A stretch of DNA of 64,000 nucleotides from Fremontodendron californicum (taxonomy: Eukaryota > Streptophyta > Magnoliopsida > Malvales > Malvaceae): the NCBI GenBank assembly GCA_030761205.1, contig JAULJL010000024.1, positions 14,125,122-14,189,121 on the forward strand. The letters are read 5' to 3'. Shown here in pieces: positions 48,031-59,189 of the stretch. The translations under genes were made by a program, and so were the position numbers. The stretch's first letter is position 1. Every line of letters starts with the position of its first letter. The notes beneath the pieces were generated by a model. It made no database searches. It saw only the letters and a program-made list of their open reading frames with translations, and had not been told where the DNA came from.

Positions 48031-49621
48031 AGTCGCACTCTAATGGGTCAGTCTATATCCTGGTGGACAAGGTCGCACCATCCAGTTTGCACTATCACTT
48101 TCCATCCCTTCTTTCTTGGTCATGCAAATCACTATATCCTGAATCTGCCCCCTTTATTCACATGAAATTTTTCAAAAGCTTGCTCAATCATTATGAGTAC
48201 ATCCTCTGAATTCTTTTCTCCGAATAGAAAACCAGTAGAGCGAAAGTTGTGAAGGATTGGTAGGAAAGTCATGGGTTCCATATCAATATCCATACCTATG
48301 AGACGGGCCATCCTCTTTTGTCGGTTCCTTTCAACTTGTTTCCTCCTCACATGGGCCTTCGAAAGATACCCTAAGCCAAACCGGTCTTTCTTTCCCACTA
48401 CTTCCATTGCTCGAGCCATCCCTTGAAGATATTTTCCAAGACCTTTTCCAGCCCTGTAGCCTTTTCCCACTGTGGTTCTTACTCCCAGCCTTGTGTTCTT
48501 GGACAATCTTGGTTTAGGAATTTTTTGTCCTTCAGCGACGAAAACCACATTTACAAATTCCAAATACCGAAAAGAATATTTTGCGGCATCTTCATTGGGT
48601 TCAACATAAGGAGATACAGTAGATACGGAGGCTATTATGTCTTCTTCTCTTGATATAGTGATCAAACAGCCCTCCATCACAAATTTTAGCTTTTCGTGGA
48701 GAGACGAGGGTACAACTCCTGCTGAATGTATCCTTGGCCTTCCCAACAAGCAATTATAGGATGGATTAATATCCATGACCTGGAAGTTCACCTCAATAGT
48801 TCCCATTACCTCTCTCCTTGTACCATCGAAAGCCCTGACTACTGTGCGACTCGATAACATATAAGACATATCAACTGGCAACTCAGACAGGGTTGCCAAG
48901 GGCATTACATTTAATGAAGAACCATTATCTAGAGGCACCCTTGGTAGTATATGCCCCTTGCAGGTGGTTGTTATGTGAAGAGCCTTTGTGGACCCAATAC
49001 TATTGGGTGGTATTTCATCATAACTGAAAAATATATGGTCGTCTGCAGCGATATTTCCCACCAGCCTGTCTAACTTTTCTACCGATATGTTGTTAGCCAC
49101 GTATGCCTGATTCAACACTCTTAATAGGGCATTTCTGTGTGGCTTTGAGTTAATAGCAAGGATAAGATGGAGATTCTTGCTGGCTGACGCTGCAATTGCT
49201 CAACCACACTATACTCACTATGTTTTATGAACTTTAAAAACTCGCATGGCTCTTTCTCGTTTACCGGCTCTTTTATCCTATTTACCGAGGCTGACCCCCT
49301 CTCTGCTTTTTTTGACAAATCCATCTCAATATGGATTGGTTCAACAATTTTCTTCCCCTTGTCCAGTCCTCCATCCTTTCTTGTTGATCCCTGTTCAACA
49401 ACCTTAGGGGCATAACACCTTCCACTTCGTGTTAAGTGCCCTACACCTGTAATATCTTGCTGACTCGAAGACTCGAGCATAACCATGCTGCAACCATATT
49501 TCCATGGTGTAGTTTTGATTTCCTTGTATGAAAAGGAAGAAGGCAAATCTATGATGAGCTCAGGCGTAATTTTCTCAACAACCGGAGTAGTCTTCTCTGG
49601 TTCATCATAATAGATGATCAA
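48031..49621 (-). pseudogene. Ogre/Tat protease with G-patch-like segment
   Basis: The open stretch 49118-48132 (328 residues) contains ALHITTTCKGHILPRVPLDNGSSLNVMPL (the protease active site, with DNGS in place of the usual DTGS), then a retropepsin-like NCLLGRPRIHSAGVVPS. A Gly-rich G-patch-like segment follows (TRLGVRTTVGKGYRAGKGLGKYLQG, FGLGY). The 49621-49121 part upstream (TPELIIDLPSSFSYKEIKTTPWKYG; HLTRSGRCYAP) is the linker from gag, offset by a frameshift. After 48132 a +1 shift continues as ICMTKKEGMESDSANWMVRP. It would have cleaved Gag-Pol. The frame breaks prevent a full product. Confidence 0.8.
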
Positions 49622-49723
49622 AGGTCTTCCTATTCCATAGCCAGCTGCATTCTCAATAACCTCTACTTCCTCCTTTGTCTTCTCATAAAACTAGGCCTCT
49701 CCATCATCCATCATCTTTTGAAC

Positions 49724-51720
49724 TTAAGCAAGAAAGTCACCGCAGTCCTGTATGATATGACCTGAACATTCATGGAACGAGCACCAATTTTGCACCCTCT
49801 TTGCAACCATTTTTAAACTGTCTGCATCCTCCACCATTCCTGCCTTAACCATCTCGACCCATACTATTAACATTGGAGTCTTAGCTTCTCCAGCATCCCT
49901 TTTTAACCTTTTGACTTCCCCTGCCAATACTGCATATACCCGATTCTCAGCATGATCGGGCAATGGGTTTTCTGCTACATTCGGCCCATTCTTTGACCTA
50001 AACTTCACAACTCCGGTATTGATTAAGCTTTGGACTTTTTTTTCGAAAGCAATGCAATCCTCCGTTGAATGCCCCTGAATTCATGTATGATATGGACAAT
50101 TGGTATTTGCATTGTACCATCTTGGGAATGGTAGGGTCAAAGGTTTATGATATACAGGCGCAACAAGTTGGCCTTGTAGTAGTTTAGGATACAGCTCACC
50201 ATAGGTGGTAGGAATAGGATCAAACTGGGGTTTTTGATCGTTCCTTGGTGAATGATAGTAATTGCGTGCGGGACCTTGAGTGTTTGGGATAGTGTTTCGA
50301 GAAAGAGTTTTTTGTGGAGATATACCAGTTGGGAACGGCTGTTGTGGTATATTGGTATAGAGGAATGGATTTTGGGTAAGGTGGTTCACACTGGGGTAGT
50401 AAGGATTATACCTCGAGTAAGGTGGTTCATACTGGGGTAGTAAGGATTATACCCCGAGTAAGGTGTGTAAGGTGTCGGAGGTGCATAAGATGTAGTAGGA
50501 GTATAAGGCCTGTGAGATGTGTATGGTGTAGGAGCTGTATAGGGGTATTGATTGAAACTAACTGCATGTGTTTCCTCCTTCTTCTTTGCAGGAAAAACTC
50601 TTTTCGGGGTAGCAGACTCACCCCTTTCCATTTTCTCGTTCTTAATAGCGGACTCTATCATCTCCCCAGATATCACCATATCTGCAAAGTCCTTGGTGGC
50701 ACTTCCCACCAATTTATCATAATAAGGTGCTTTCAAGGTATTGATGAAAAACACTGTAGTTTCTTTATTGGTTAAAGGGGGTTGCACTTGTGTAGCCAGG
50801 TCTCTCCATCTCTGATAATATTCTTTAGCAGTAGCTTTTTCTCCATGTTTTGGAGAGTTAGACGGTCAGGCACCATGTCTGTCACATGCTTGTACTATTC
50901 CATGAAAGCTTTGGCTAGATCCATCCAGGAATGGATCTTAGAACGAGTAAGCTAGTTATACCACTGAGTTGCGGACCCTATCAAGCTATCTTGGAAATAG
51001 TGGATGAGAAATTTTTCGTCTTCATCATGCCCGGTCATCTTCCCGCAATACATGGTCAGATGCGCTGATGGGTTGGTAGTTCCGTTATATTTTTCAAAGT
51101 CTGGTACTTTGAACTTTGGAGGAATCACCAGACCTTGCACTAAACTCATCTCTTTGGCATCTAGACTGCCAAATAGCTCTGCCCCTTCAACTGCCCTCAA
51201 CCTTTTCTCCAGCAGCTGACATTTTTTCTGGGATTGTGCAGTTTCAACCCTCTTCAGTTCAGTTATCTTTTCCCTTTCCTTTTCAGCCATTTCTTCAAAG
51301 TTTGGAACTTCCACATCAATTGGATCAACCCCAATATTGCCTATTTTATGACCAAAATTTTGTGCTTCGGCCGCTGGTTGGATGTAAATATAGGATGTTG
51401 CCCCAGTCCGAAGTTCATTTCCCACGGGCTGGGATGTCTGGCCATTCTTCTGTACTACCTCTGGTCGATCTTCTTGGTTTACTACCCCCATTCCGGTAAT
51501 TGAATTTTCTACTGGCCACTTCTGCCCCATCATGGTACTCATCATCTCCATGAGTTTGGTCATTTGTTCCCGTGACTCCTCTTGAGACTTAGTTAACTAT
51601 TCCTGCAGTTCTTTTTGAATTCTTTCCATCCTTTCAATTCTAGCAAGCTGATCGTTCTCCATAGCTCTTGCTCGAGATCGAGTATTGTAAGGGTGTTGAA
51701 AGTCTGATTCTTTCTGAGTG
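49724..51720 (-). pseudogene. Ogre/Tat gag, frameshifted
   Basis: In order on -: an N-terminal region with MTKLMEMMSTMMG and a coil (EREKITELKRVETAQSQKKCQLLEKRL, 51200-51560), the Retrotrans_gag core (VIPPKFKVPDFEKYNGTTNP, IHYFQDSLIGSATQWYN, to 50952), a broken part, then PPLTNKETTVFFINTLKAPYYDKLVGSA and a Tyr/Pro-rich repeat segment (YTPTTSYAPPTPYTPYSGY, 50386-50787). A 41-bp tandem duplication at 50376-50457 shifts the frame. The C-terminal FDPIPTTYGELYPKLLQGQLV, the CysHis segment (CPYH…GHSTEDC, with an intervening stop) and KVQSLINTGVVKF follow, then 50008-49724. It is the structural particle protein and is non-functional. Confidence 0.84.
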
Positions 51721-51739
51721 CGACCAATTGTACCTTTAG

Positions 51740-52010
51740 TTTTAAAAACCATGGATTAGAAATTATTGACACATTTTTTATTTAATTGTATAAAAATGAA
51801 TCAATGAATAAATGACTAAATGTTAATGAATGAACAAATAAGTAAATGACTAAGTGTATGAATGACTAAAGAATAAATGAATGGACAAATAAATAAATGA
51901 CTAAGTGTATGAATGATTTAAAAAGAATAAATGAATGAATAATTATAAATATAAATGAATGAACAAACAAACAAAATATATAAAGGAGAGAACAAATGAA
52001 TAATGAATGC
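51740..52010 (-). repeat. AATGAATAAATGACTAA-type low-complexity repeat upstream of gag
   Basis: Degenerate short repeats of AATGAATGAACAAATAAATGACTAAGTGTATG on the + strand. It occupies the same position, between upstream ORF and gag, as the repeats of about 90 bp at 32860-33350. Confidence 0.7.
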
Positions 52011-52400
52011 ATTTAGAAGTATTGGCCCTGGGATAATTCCAACCAAACGGTCTTTCATTGATTTCCTGGAACTAAATACATCAAAGAAAAGATCACTGCT
52101 TAAGACAATCTGATAATCTATCTCTCATAATTTAAAAATGCTATTACAAAACACTGGTCCTATAGTAACTCTCTCGGATCTTGTACCTTTTTCACTGTCC
52201 TCTTTTGACTACCTTACTCTTCAATCTGAGCCCTACTTGTTCACGACCCTTTGACATGTCAGCAGAAGCATCACCGTGTAAGCTTTCCTTAGCTTGTTTC
52301 TCCAGTTGATTGGCTCAGGCTTCCTTATGCTTTGCTCTCTCAATCCAATAGTTCTTCTCCTTCTTGAGGTTTTTGACTTCTTGCACCCATTCCCTGGAAG
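52010..52400 (-). pseudogene. Extra ORF upstream of gag, C-terminal remnant
   Basis: The - strand reads TLKTSREWVQEVKNLKKEKN, WIERAKHKEA, a stop, then NQLEKQAKESLHGDASADMSKGR. This is a Lys/Glu-rich coiled-coil-like tail with stops and no domain I can name. Ogre elements typically carry an ORF of unknown function upstream of gag, and this fits by position. The N-terminal part is cut off at the abutting LTR-like block. Confidence 0.5.
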
Positions 52401-53939
52401 TCTTTAGAGTCCCCTCGAATTTAAATCCAAAATTTTATTTTTGGTTCGTATACGGTACCAATAGACTCTGGGATCGTAGAGGATCACAATATGATGCTTG
52501 GATTGAAAATTTGACATTTTTTTACTCAAAAAGTTAAATGGAAAACGGTTACGCCTTTAGTTAACTTAAAGGAGTGAAAATTCGAAACTGGCTGCGGGAA
52601 GGTCTGAAAAAGGTTTTAACTAAATAAATGGATTCATATGGATATAAAATGATGTTAGAAAGTTGTTGGTGAAATCAGAATGAGAATCGGAGCTAAAACC
52701 GAAAAAAATCTTAATGTTGACTCGTAAACGATCCGGGGCCCGGATTTGATGTTCGGGATATCAAAAAATTACGAAAACTTGCGTACTAGTGTAAAATGAT
52801 ATTTTAAAAATATCCGTGCTAAGACTAGTGAAAAACGAGCTTCCGAGCGTAAAAATTTTATGTGGACCTCATTTAGGCACTAAAAGACAAAAAATGGGCT
52901 AAAGAGGTATTTTTGTCATTTGGCTTGGTAAATGGCCATAAAAATCAGCCAAGAAATCCCTTAAGCTGTTGTGACCTTCATTTTTCATGCCCTAAGAGTT
53001 GCTTCTTCTCCAACCTTGAGAACCTAACCAAAGTGAAGAAAACTCCATAACCAAAAGCTTTTAAGCTTGATCTTTTGATTTTTACTCAAAGCCTACAAAA
53101 TATATATTTCTACTATCCAGAAGGTAAGGATTACTTATTTGGTGTTAGTTTTTCAAGAAATCATGAGAAACTATGTGTTTCTCTTTATGACCATTTTTGC
53201 CTTAGGTGGTTTCCAATATAGTCACCACCTTAAACCACCACCACGGGTAGTCCTAAATCAACCTCTGCATCTATTATTTGGGGTTGGTTGAGAGGAAAAA
53301 TGGCTTGGAGTTGGAAATCTAAGCTTGGCCGAATTCACCATGATGGCCAACCACCTTGTGCCGCCATTTTCACCACCATCTGAGGCCACCGTTAGCTTTG
53401 CTAGGCTCGGGGGAGCAACTTTCTAATTGATCGTTGCTCCGGATTTCCATCTGAGCTGGGTGTAAAAATTATAAAGTTTAAATAGCTAAGTTGTAGATTT
53501 TTGGATTGTAGCGAATTAGCTATAATTTGGATATTGTGAATGTTTCCAAATTTATAAAATATTTATTAAATTATTGTTTATGTACTAGGAGCGCGGATTA
53601 GCTGAGTCCGTGGTTGGAAGAGCTCCGGAGCACGAGGATCCAATTTCTTCCGCTTAGCGCACTATAAGTAAACGTGTAGTGATAGACGTATGATCGTTAG
53701 ATTATGTTATGACATACTGACTATGATTGTAGGAATGTATGACGAAGAATTACCTTATGATATCGAGTTCTCGTAAAGACGTGAGAAAAAGGTCCAAGGA
53801 ATGGACAAGTGATGATTATGTAATAATCCGGGATAGTCGTATGAGTGGTCGACCATATGGCGCCACATTGTTCCTTGCTAGTATGCTTATTTAAATGCTA
53901 TGTGATGCATGTTTACTGTAATGTTAAGCTATGCTTGAA

Positions 53940-54117
53940 ATTGTAGGCTGCCATTGTGCCCTACCCGATTTATAGGCTGCCATTATGCCCTACCGGATTT
54001 GCTGGCTGCCATTGTACCCTACCAGATTTGTAGGCTGCCATTGTGCCCTATCAAATTTGTAGGCTGACATTGTGCCCTACAGGATTTGTAGGCTGCCATT
54101 GTGCCCTATCGGATTTT
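53940..54117. repeat. Minisatellite, 29-bp unit, about six copies
   Basis: The unit GTAGGCTGCCATTGTGCCCT plus ACCGGATTT repeats at a 29-bp period with a few substitutions, and passes directly into the 28-bp array that follows. Confidence 0.87.
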
Positions 54118-54365
54118 TTGGAGCCTTCGAGCCTTATCGATTTTGTAGGAGCCTTCGAGCCCCACCGATTTTGCAGAAGCCTTCGAGCCCTACCAGTTTT
54201 GTAGGAGCCTTCATGTCCTACCGATTTTGTAGGAGCCTTCAAGCCCTACCGGTTTTCTAGGAGCCTTCGAGCCCTACTAGTTTTGTAGGAGCCTTCGTGC
54301 CCTACCAGTTTTGTAGGAGCTCTCAAGCCCTACCGGTTTGTAGGAGTCTACGAACCCTACCGGAT
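54118..54365. repeat. Minisatellite, 28-bp unit, about nine copies
   Basis: The unit GTAGGAGCCTTCGAGCCCTA plus CCGGTTTT repeats with a 28-bp period and scattered changes. Its frame and flanking letters (GTAGG…GCCCTACCG…TTT) show it derived from the same ancestral unit as the 29-bp array. ORFs on both strands (54051-54260) are translations of the repeat. Confidence 0.87.
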
Positions 54366-54953
54366 GTTATAGTTGTTTGTGATGTTGGATAGAAACATCC
54401 AGGTGATACTAGTTAGTATAACTTGCGTTTGCTCACTCGGTCCTCATGACTCACTCTTTAGTTATTTTTCTTTTTTAGATACTGATCGACCCGGTCCCTC
54501 ATCCACCCTGCCGGCTTAGTTCGTGACGCTACTCGGTGAGCATGACATGTCATTTTGAAGAGGTGATCCATTACTTGATGGAGGAGCCATGCACAGTCAC
54601 CTAGGGATGTAATATGTTATTTTGTCCAAGTATCTTGTATTATGTGTCATGCAGTTATATGGTTGGAGACCGAGATTGTTGTGTATATTTTTGGTATTGC
54701 ATATAATTATATGCATTGTGGTTCACTTTGTGCGTCTGCTGCGGGGCATCTCAGTTACTCCCTAGTTAGAGGTGTCCTAACCGGGATGTCATGTGTTATT
54801 ATTATTGTGTTGCATATTTTGCAGGTTCAATAAACCCCCTTATCGAGCGAGGTCATGCCAAAATTTCATTAGGTAGATGAATGGCTAAGGCTTCAGAGGC
54901 AAGGGTACATACTTGTCTCTGGTTGGTCACACTCCCGGAGTTGGGATGTGACA

Positions 54954-56468
54954 TGAAGCCTATGAGACACAATGGCCTTGCAAAGGAATTGTAAGGAGTT
55001 ACAATTATGAGGATTCTTATGCCTCAAAGCCGTGTTTCTAAAACATTCATGGTCAACGTATTGTCAAGACAGGGCATTGACAATGTTCAAAGACTGGCAT
55101 ATGTTAAGCCTCCATGCACATGATGCATGCAACCAATCTCATAGGTTGAAAGTATAGTGATACTTGGGGATAACATATGGGTGCTTGTTACTTGAACAAT
55201 TTCACAGAACATGACCCGCTATGAGAGTTCCATTTGGTATCTCACTCAAGTGTCTATGGAAAATACTCTCATGTGTTAATAGTGAAAGTAATCCTTTGAC
55301 TTGTGATACCAGGTCATCTTGTATGTGAATTGTCATACTTAGATTTCATCACGAACGGGTCCCAACAAGGGATGCTTATGGTAGGGTGTTATTGGGTATG
55401 ATATGAAGCATACAAAGATGGATGAGTGGTCCAGAGAGGATTCATCATCCCAAGTGATATGAGGGGACATATCTCACATATTTCTAACTTATATTAACTT
55501 ATGGAAGTCCTTGCCAAGACAATATTTAAGGAGTTAATATAAAAGTTGCAAGACTAATATGAAATGGGTTAAAGAGTAGACACTGCACCATACTCATTCC
55601 TATTTTGAGATATTTGATGAAAGGATCGAATTACACAGACATATTGTACACGAAAGGCTTGTCAAACCTTGTTGACTCTCTCGGCAATTGGGTGATCATG
55701 ATACATTGTTAGATGCCGCTCATGATTTATAAATATAAATTAGAAATTCATAAAAAAAATTAATTTATATTTATTGCCAATATGTTGAGGGCCTGATGAG
55801 TCACACACAAAGGGTGATTATTGGAATTAAAATGAGATTGGACTTAATTGAATAGTTATTAAGTTATAATGGACTTAATTGAATTAATATAAATATATAA
55901 GGGCTTGTATGCAATTAAACCTAAGGGGTTGGTATGCAAATAAACCAAAGCATATATATTGTTATGTTTAGCCGTCCTTTAACTTAAGTGAATTGCCGCA
56001 ACCGGCTTTTGGCTTGTGATTCTCTTGTGCGGCCGTTTCGCTTGGAGTGGGAAGAAGAATTTGATTCTTCGAGCTTGCTTCTTGGATTCGGCAATCAAGA
56101 GAGAAGGAAGGTTTTTGAAACCTAGATAACTAGCATTGTCATCGGCGGAAACACAATCTTAACCTTGTGAAGGTTTCTCGAGTCACTTGTGTGGATTACT
56201 GTTGGAGGCCGGACAATTGGACAGCTTTGGTTTGAGACAACGGGGCTCGATGTCGAAATTTGATTTGTGATTTTCGGAAATCACAATCACTGAGGTACTG
56301 AATTTTGCTTGTTGTTTGTTCTTGATCGAAAAAATCGATCATAAACACACAAGTTTTTCCTTGGTGGATCTTCGGTATTGTATTAATTTTATATTTTCGC
56401 TGTGTATTTAATTTTAATATGATTAAAATTATTTCTTATTTTGGTTGAGCACGATCTGAAACCCTACA
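54954..56468 (+). repeat. 5' LTR of the second copia element, missing its first part
   Basis: It matches 61404-62945 along its length with scattered differences (e.g. 'AAGGAATTGTAAGGAGTTAC', 'TTGCCAATATGTTGAGGGCC', 'CGCAACCGGCTTTTGGC') and ends CCCTACA just before the primer site. Confidence 0.87.
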
Positions 56469-56469
56469 G

Positions 56470-56480
56470 TGGTATCAGAG
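56470..56480 (+). other. Primer binding site (tRNA-iMet)
   Basis: TGGTATCAGAG, the copia-type primer site complementary to initiator tRNA-Met, lies two bases after the LTR end (56468). Confidence 0.9.
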
Positions 56481-59000
56481 ACTCGCTTGTGTTGTTTTTG
56501 ATTGATCCGTATTTTAATTGTTACCATTTAACAAAAAAGTTTTGTTTTTAGATTTATTTTGATTCGATTTGAACTAACCGAAAATTTTCAGATTTGATCT
56601 TGTTGAGTTTCGGTTAATGGCATTGACTAATTCATGTTTAGTTCTTGTTATTAATCAGTTTAAAATTGTTTTGAACTAATTAATAAAAAGTACAACCGAT
56701 TGACAGCAATTGAGAATTGTTTGAGCCAATGTTGTACCCATTTTGGTGATAAATCGAAGCTGAAAATTTCCAGACTTTTAGTTTGAAGTAGCTGCTGTTT
56801 TTATTGTTTTTTTCAGCCTTGAAAATATGTGGAATTGTTCCATTTATTCCTGGAAAAAACAGATAAAAAACAGCAATTGAAAAGGTTTCAAAAGGGGCTG
56901 CTTTGAGTGCAATCGGGAAGCGTCAATTTAGAATTGATTGTGCCGAGATTGTGCTGATATTGGAAGCAGATTTTTTGGCTGGTTGTAGCTGTTGTTCTAG
57001 ATGTTTTTCAGACCTTAAAATCATCAAGAATTGTTTTGATATTTCCTGAAAAATCAGATCATGAAAAGCTATTGAAATTGTTTCAATCGGTGTTCGGCCT
57101 TTAATGCATGAGATGCGTTTTAATTTGCAGCAGCTTGGAGCTGCTCGCCGCCACAGTTGGAATTATTTATGGCGTCAATTTGCCACTGCCAGCAGCTAGT
57201 TAGTGCTTGCTGAAGTTGCTAATGAGGGACAAGCCATGAATAATTAATAGCTACAATATAAGTCCTAGTCATCATGCACCGCTTTGGTTCATTATACTAG
57301 GCATGTCAAAGCCGAAAGGTGGCATGTAATTGATGCTAGAAGCAGCTGCTCAAGTCATGACAGTCATGACAAAATGCACCGTTTGGTGCAATGATAATTT
57401 GTTGGTTTAAAGAAGCCACAAAGCATACGGCACTACATGGTGCATTTGTTGCGCATTGTGGAGGCAGCAGCTTGGAGCTGCTTGCCACATATTTTGCTTC
57501 ATTATTTTGGGCATCGACATGCTGCCAGCAGCAGCTTAATACCATGGGATGGGTGGCAGTGCACCGCTTGGTGCATTTGCTATTTGTTGGCTTGTGAAGC
57601 CACATGTTGCCGCATGTCATTGTATTTATTCTAGTTGCATAAAGTTGCAGCCAGCAGCTGCAAAGCACCGCTCAAGCTGTGCAAAGTGGAATTTGATGGC
57701 TTATAAAGCCATAAAGTGCACAACATTATAAAGTGCATGTGTCGGCTACTGACTCCAACTTGTAGATTGGAGAATGTGTCGCATATTGCTAACTTGGTAG
57801 CTAATGTTAGAGTGCAATTTAAATTCCTTTTAATCACCAAAAAGAGTTAACATGTTTCCTATTATTGGATAATGATTTAATTTAATTGATTAATCCTAAT
57901 TGGATTGGAAATTATTCTAATATGATTAGAATAAATGTTAATCATAAGAAAAATGATTTTCTTGATTAAATTAAATTAAGGATCAAATTAATCTATGAAT
58001 ATGGTAACTAGAGATTAAAGCATTTTTTATATGTTCATAATTTGATTGTGGATGTATGGGATGATTATGGACTTAGATCCAATATGATTGTGGATGATTT
58101 AAATTTTTTTTCATGGTATTTATTTTAAATAGGGTCTGTATACCCTATCTTATCTCATATTTTCTGGAGTTGTAAAAATTCTTTCCTCACCTAAATCTCA
58201 AATGTAACTTTAGGTTTCTTTATTACAAATGTAATTAGTTACATAAAAGTATAAAATTAGGATTAGCTATGAATAATTTTGTAACTCGAAGATGGAGATT
58301 AAAGGCGCCATGAAGATCAAGGAGATTACAAGCGAGCTTATGAAGACTTTGTATGTAATCACCTAGGAATTTGACCCACTAGTTTCCTTTGATGGCTCAA
58401 GAAAATTAGATTAGTAAAGTTCATAATCATCCAAGTAGATAGCATGTTATAGATTTATTTATGTGATATTATAAATGCTATGCATGTCAAAATTTATGAG
58501 ACCAAACGATTAATTAAATCCCTCGTTAAATTATATTGAGTCACATGTTTCGCATGATAAAGTTTTCTTCAATCATCATAACAAGATAACTAGAGTTCTT
58601 CCAGTAAGAGGCTTGTTGAGTCACTCAAGGTCAAACTACTGTACAAATATGTTTGAGTTATGAAGATGGGTCTTACTCAACTAATATTATGTTGTCCGGA
58701 TGTGCTTAGACAAGGAGTTTTCACCTAACTGATCTAGGAGTTGCATAGAGATGCAATTAGTAAGCTAAGTTACCTACTCAATTAGTTTATACATTGCTTG
58801 TTGAGTCACTCAAGGTCATGGAAAAATGAAAGGGTCCTAGCTTACTAAGAAGTTTAAAAGTTAAATTTCTCGAATAATAGATGAGGGCTACTATTTTGAT
58901 AAAATAGTGAGAACAATCATTTAAACTCTAAAACCTAGTTTAATGATTGAAATTTGCATAATGACTTATATGCATTGGTTTATATGGGATATGAATCGTC
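56481..59000 (+). other. Long copia leader with hairpin and palindrome repeats
   Basis: There are 2.5 kb without protein homology. Between 57120 and 57720, diverged repeats carry perfect short hairpins: AGCAGCT-TGG-AGCTGCT at 57129-57145 and 57466-57482, and TGCACC-N4-GGTGCA at 57375-57390 and 57560-57575. The palindrome TTGAGTCACTCAA occurs at 58616-58628 and 58801-58813. ORFs at 57336-57840 on either strand are translations of these repeats. Confidence 0.6.
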
Positions 59001-59189
59001 ATGGCAGGTTAACCAGTCACTTGATTGCATACTTGACGCAAACTATTTAAAGTTGATTTCTCTAATAAATTACACGAAATATTTTGTTGAATATGAAATG
59101 AAGGTCTATGTCTTTGATGATCCTTGACCTTAAAGAAATGTTCTATAAGGATCTTAGCCATGTGAAGTTCAAACATCTCAAGGAATTGT

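Larger units (their letters stand above)
45034..52400 (-). mobile_element. Ogre/Tat coding region, LTR-less, inverted against its left neighbour
   Basis: In - orientation the order is: upstream ORF remnant (52400-52010), low-complexity spacer, gag (51720-49730), protease plus G-patch-like segment (49621-48030), putative intron, RT (47774-46840), RNase H and second RNase H (46840-45820), then integrase zinc region and core up to IICRY at 45034. Both LTRs, primer site and PPT are missing. Domain order gag-PR-RT-RH-aRH-INT with an upstream ORF is that of the Tat/Ogre lineage. Numerous stops and frameshifts. Confidence 0.86.
52401..54953 (+). repeat. LTR-like block of unidentified family, truncated neighbours on both sides
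   Basis: No protein-coding frame. It ends GGGATGTGACA, typical of a plant LTR 3' end, and its start (near 52401) resembles '…GTCCC..CGAATTTAAATCC' LTR starts, though no clean TG is seen. It contains a minisatellite (53940-54365). Left and right neighbours are unrelated element parts, so it may be a solo LTR or a fragment. Orientation + is tentative. Confidence 0.5.

Noticed and set aside
53940..54365. CRISPR-like array of 28-29 bp repeats
   Set aside because: Units are directly contiguous with no spacers, sit in a plant LTR-like sequence and have no cas genes nearby. It is a minisatellite.
52396..54958. Possible TSD (GGAAG / TGAAG) making 52401-54953 a clean solo LTR
   Set aside because: Only four of five bases match, the 5' end lacks TG, and the left and right flanks are parts of different elements that would not have been contiguous. 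Chance match is likely.
57336..57840. Overlapping ORFs on both strands rich in Cys, His and Leu
   Set aside because: They coincide with GC-richer hairpin repeats in the copia leader. Open on both strands, no domain, no start context.
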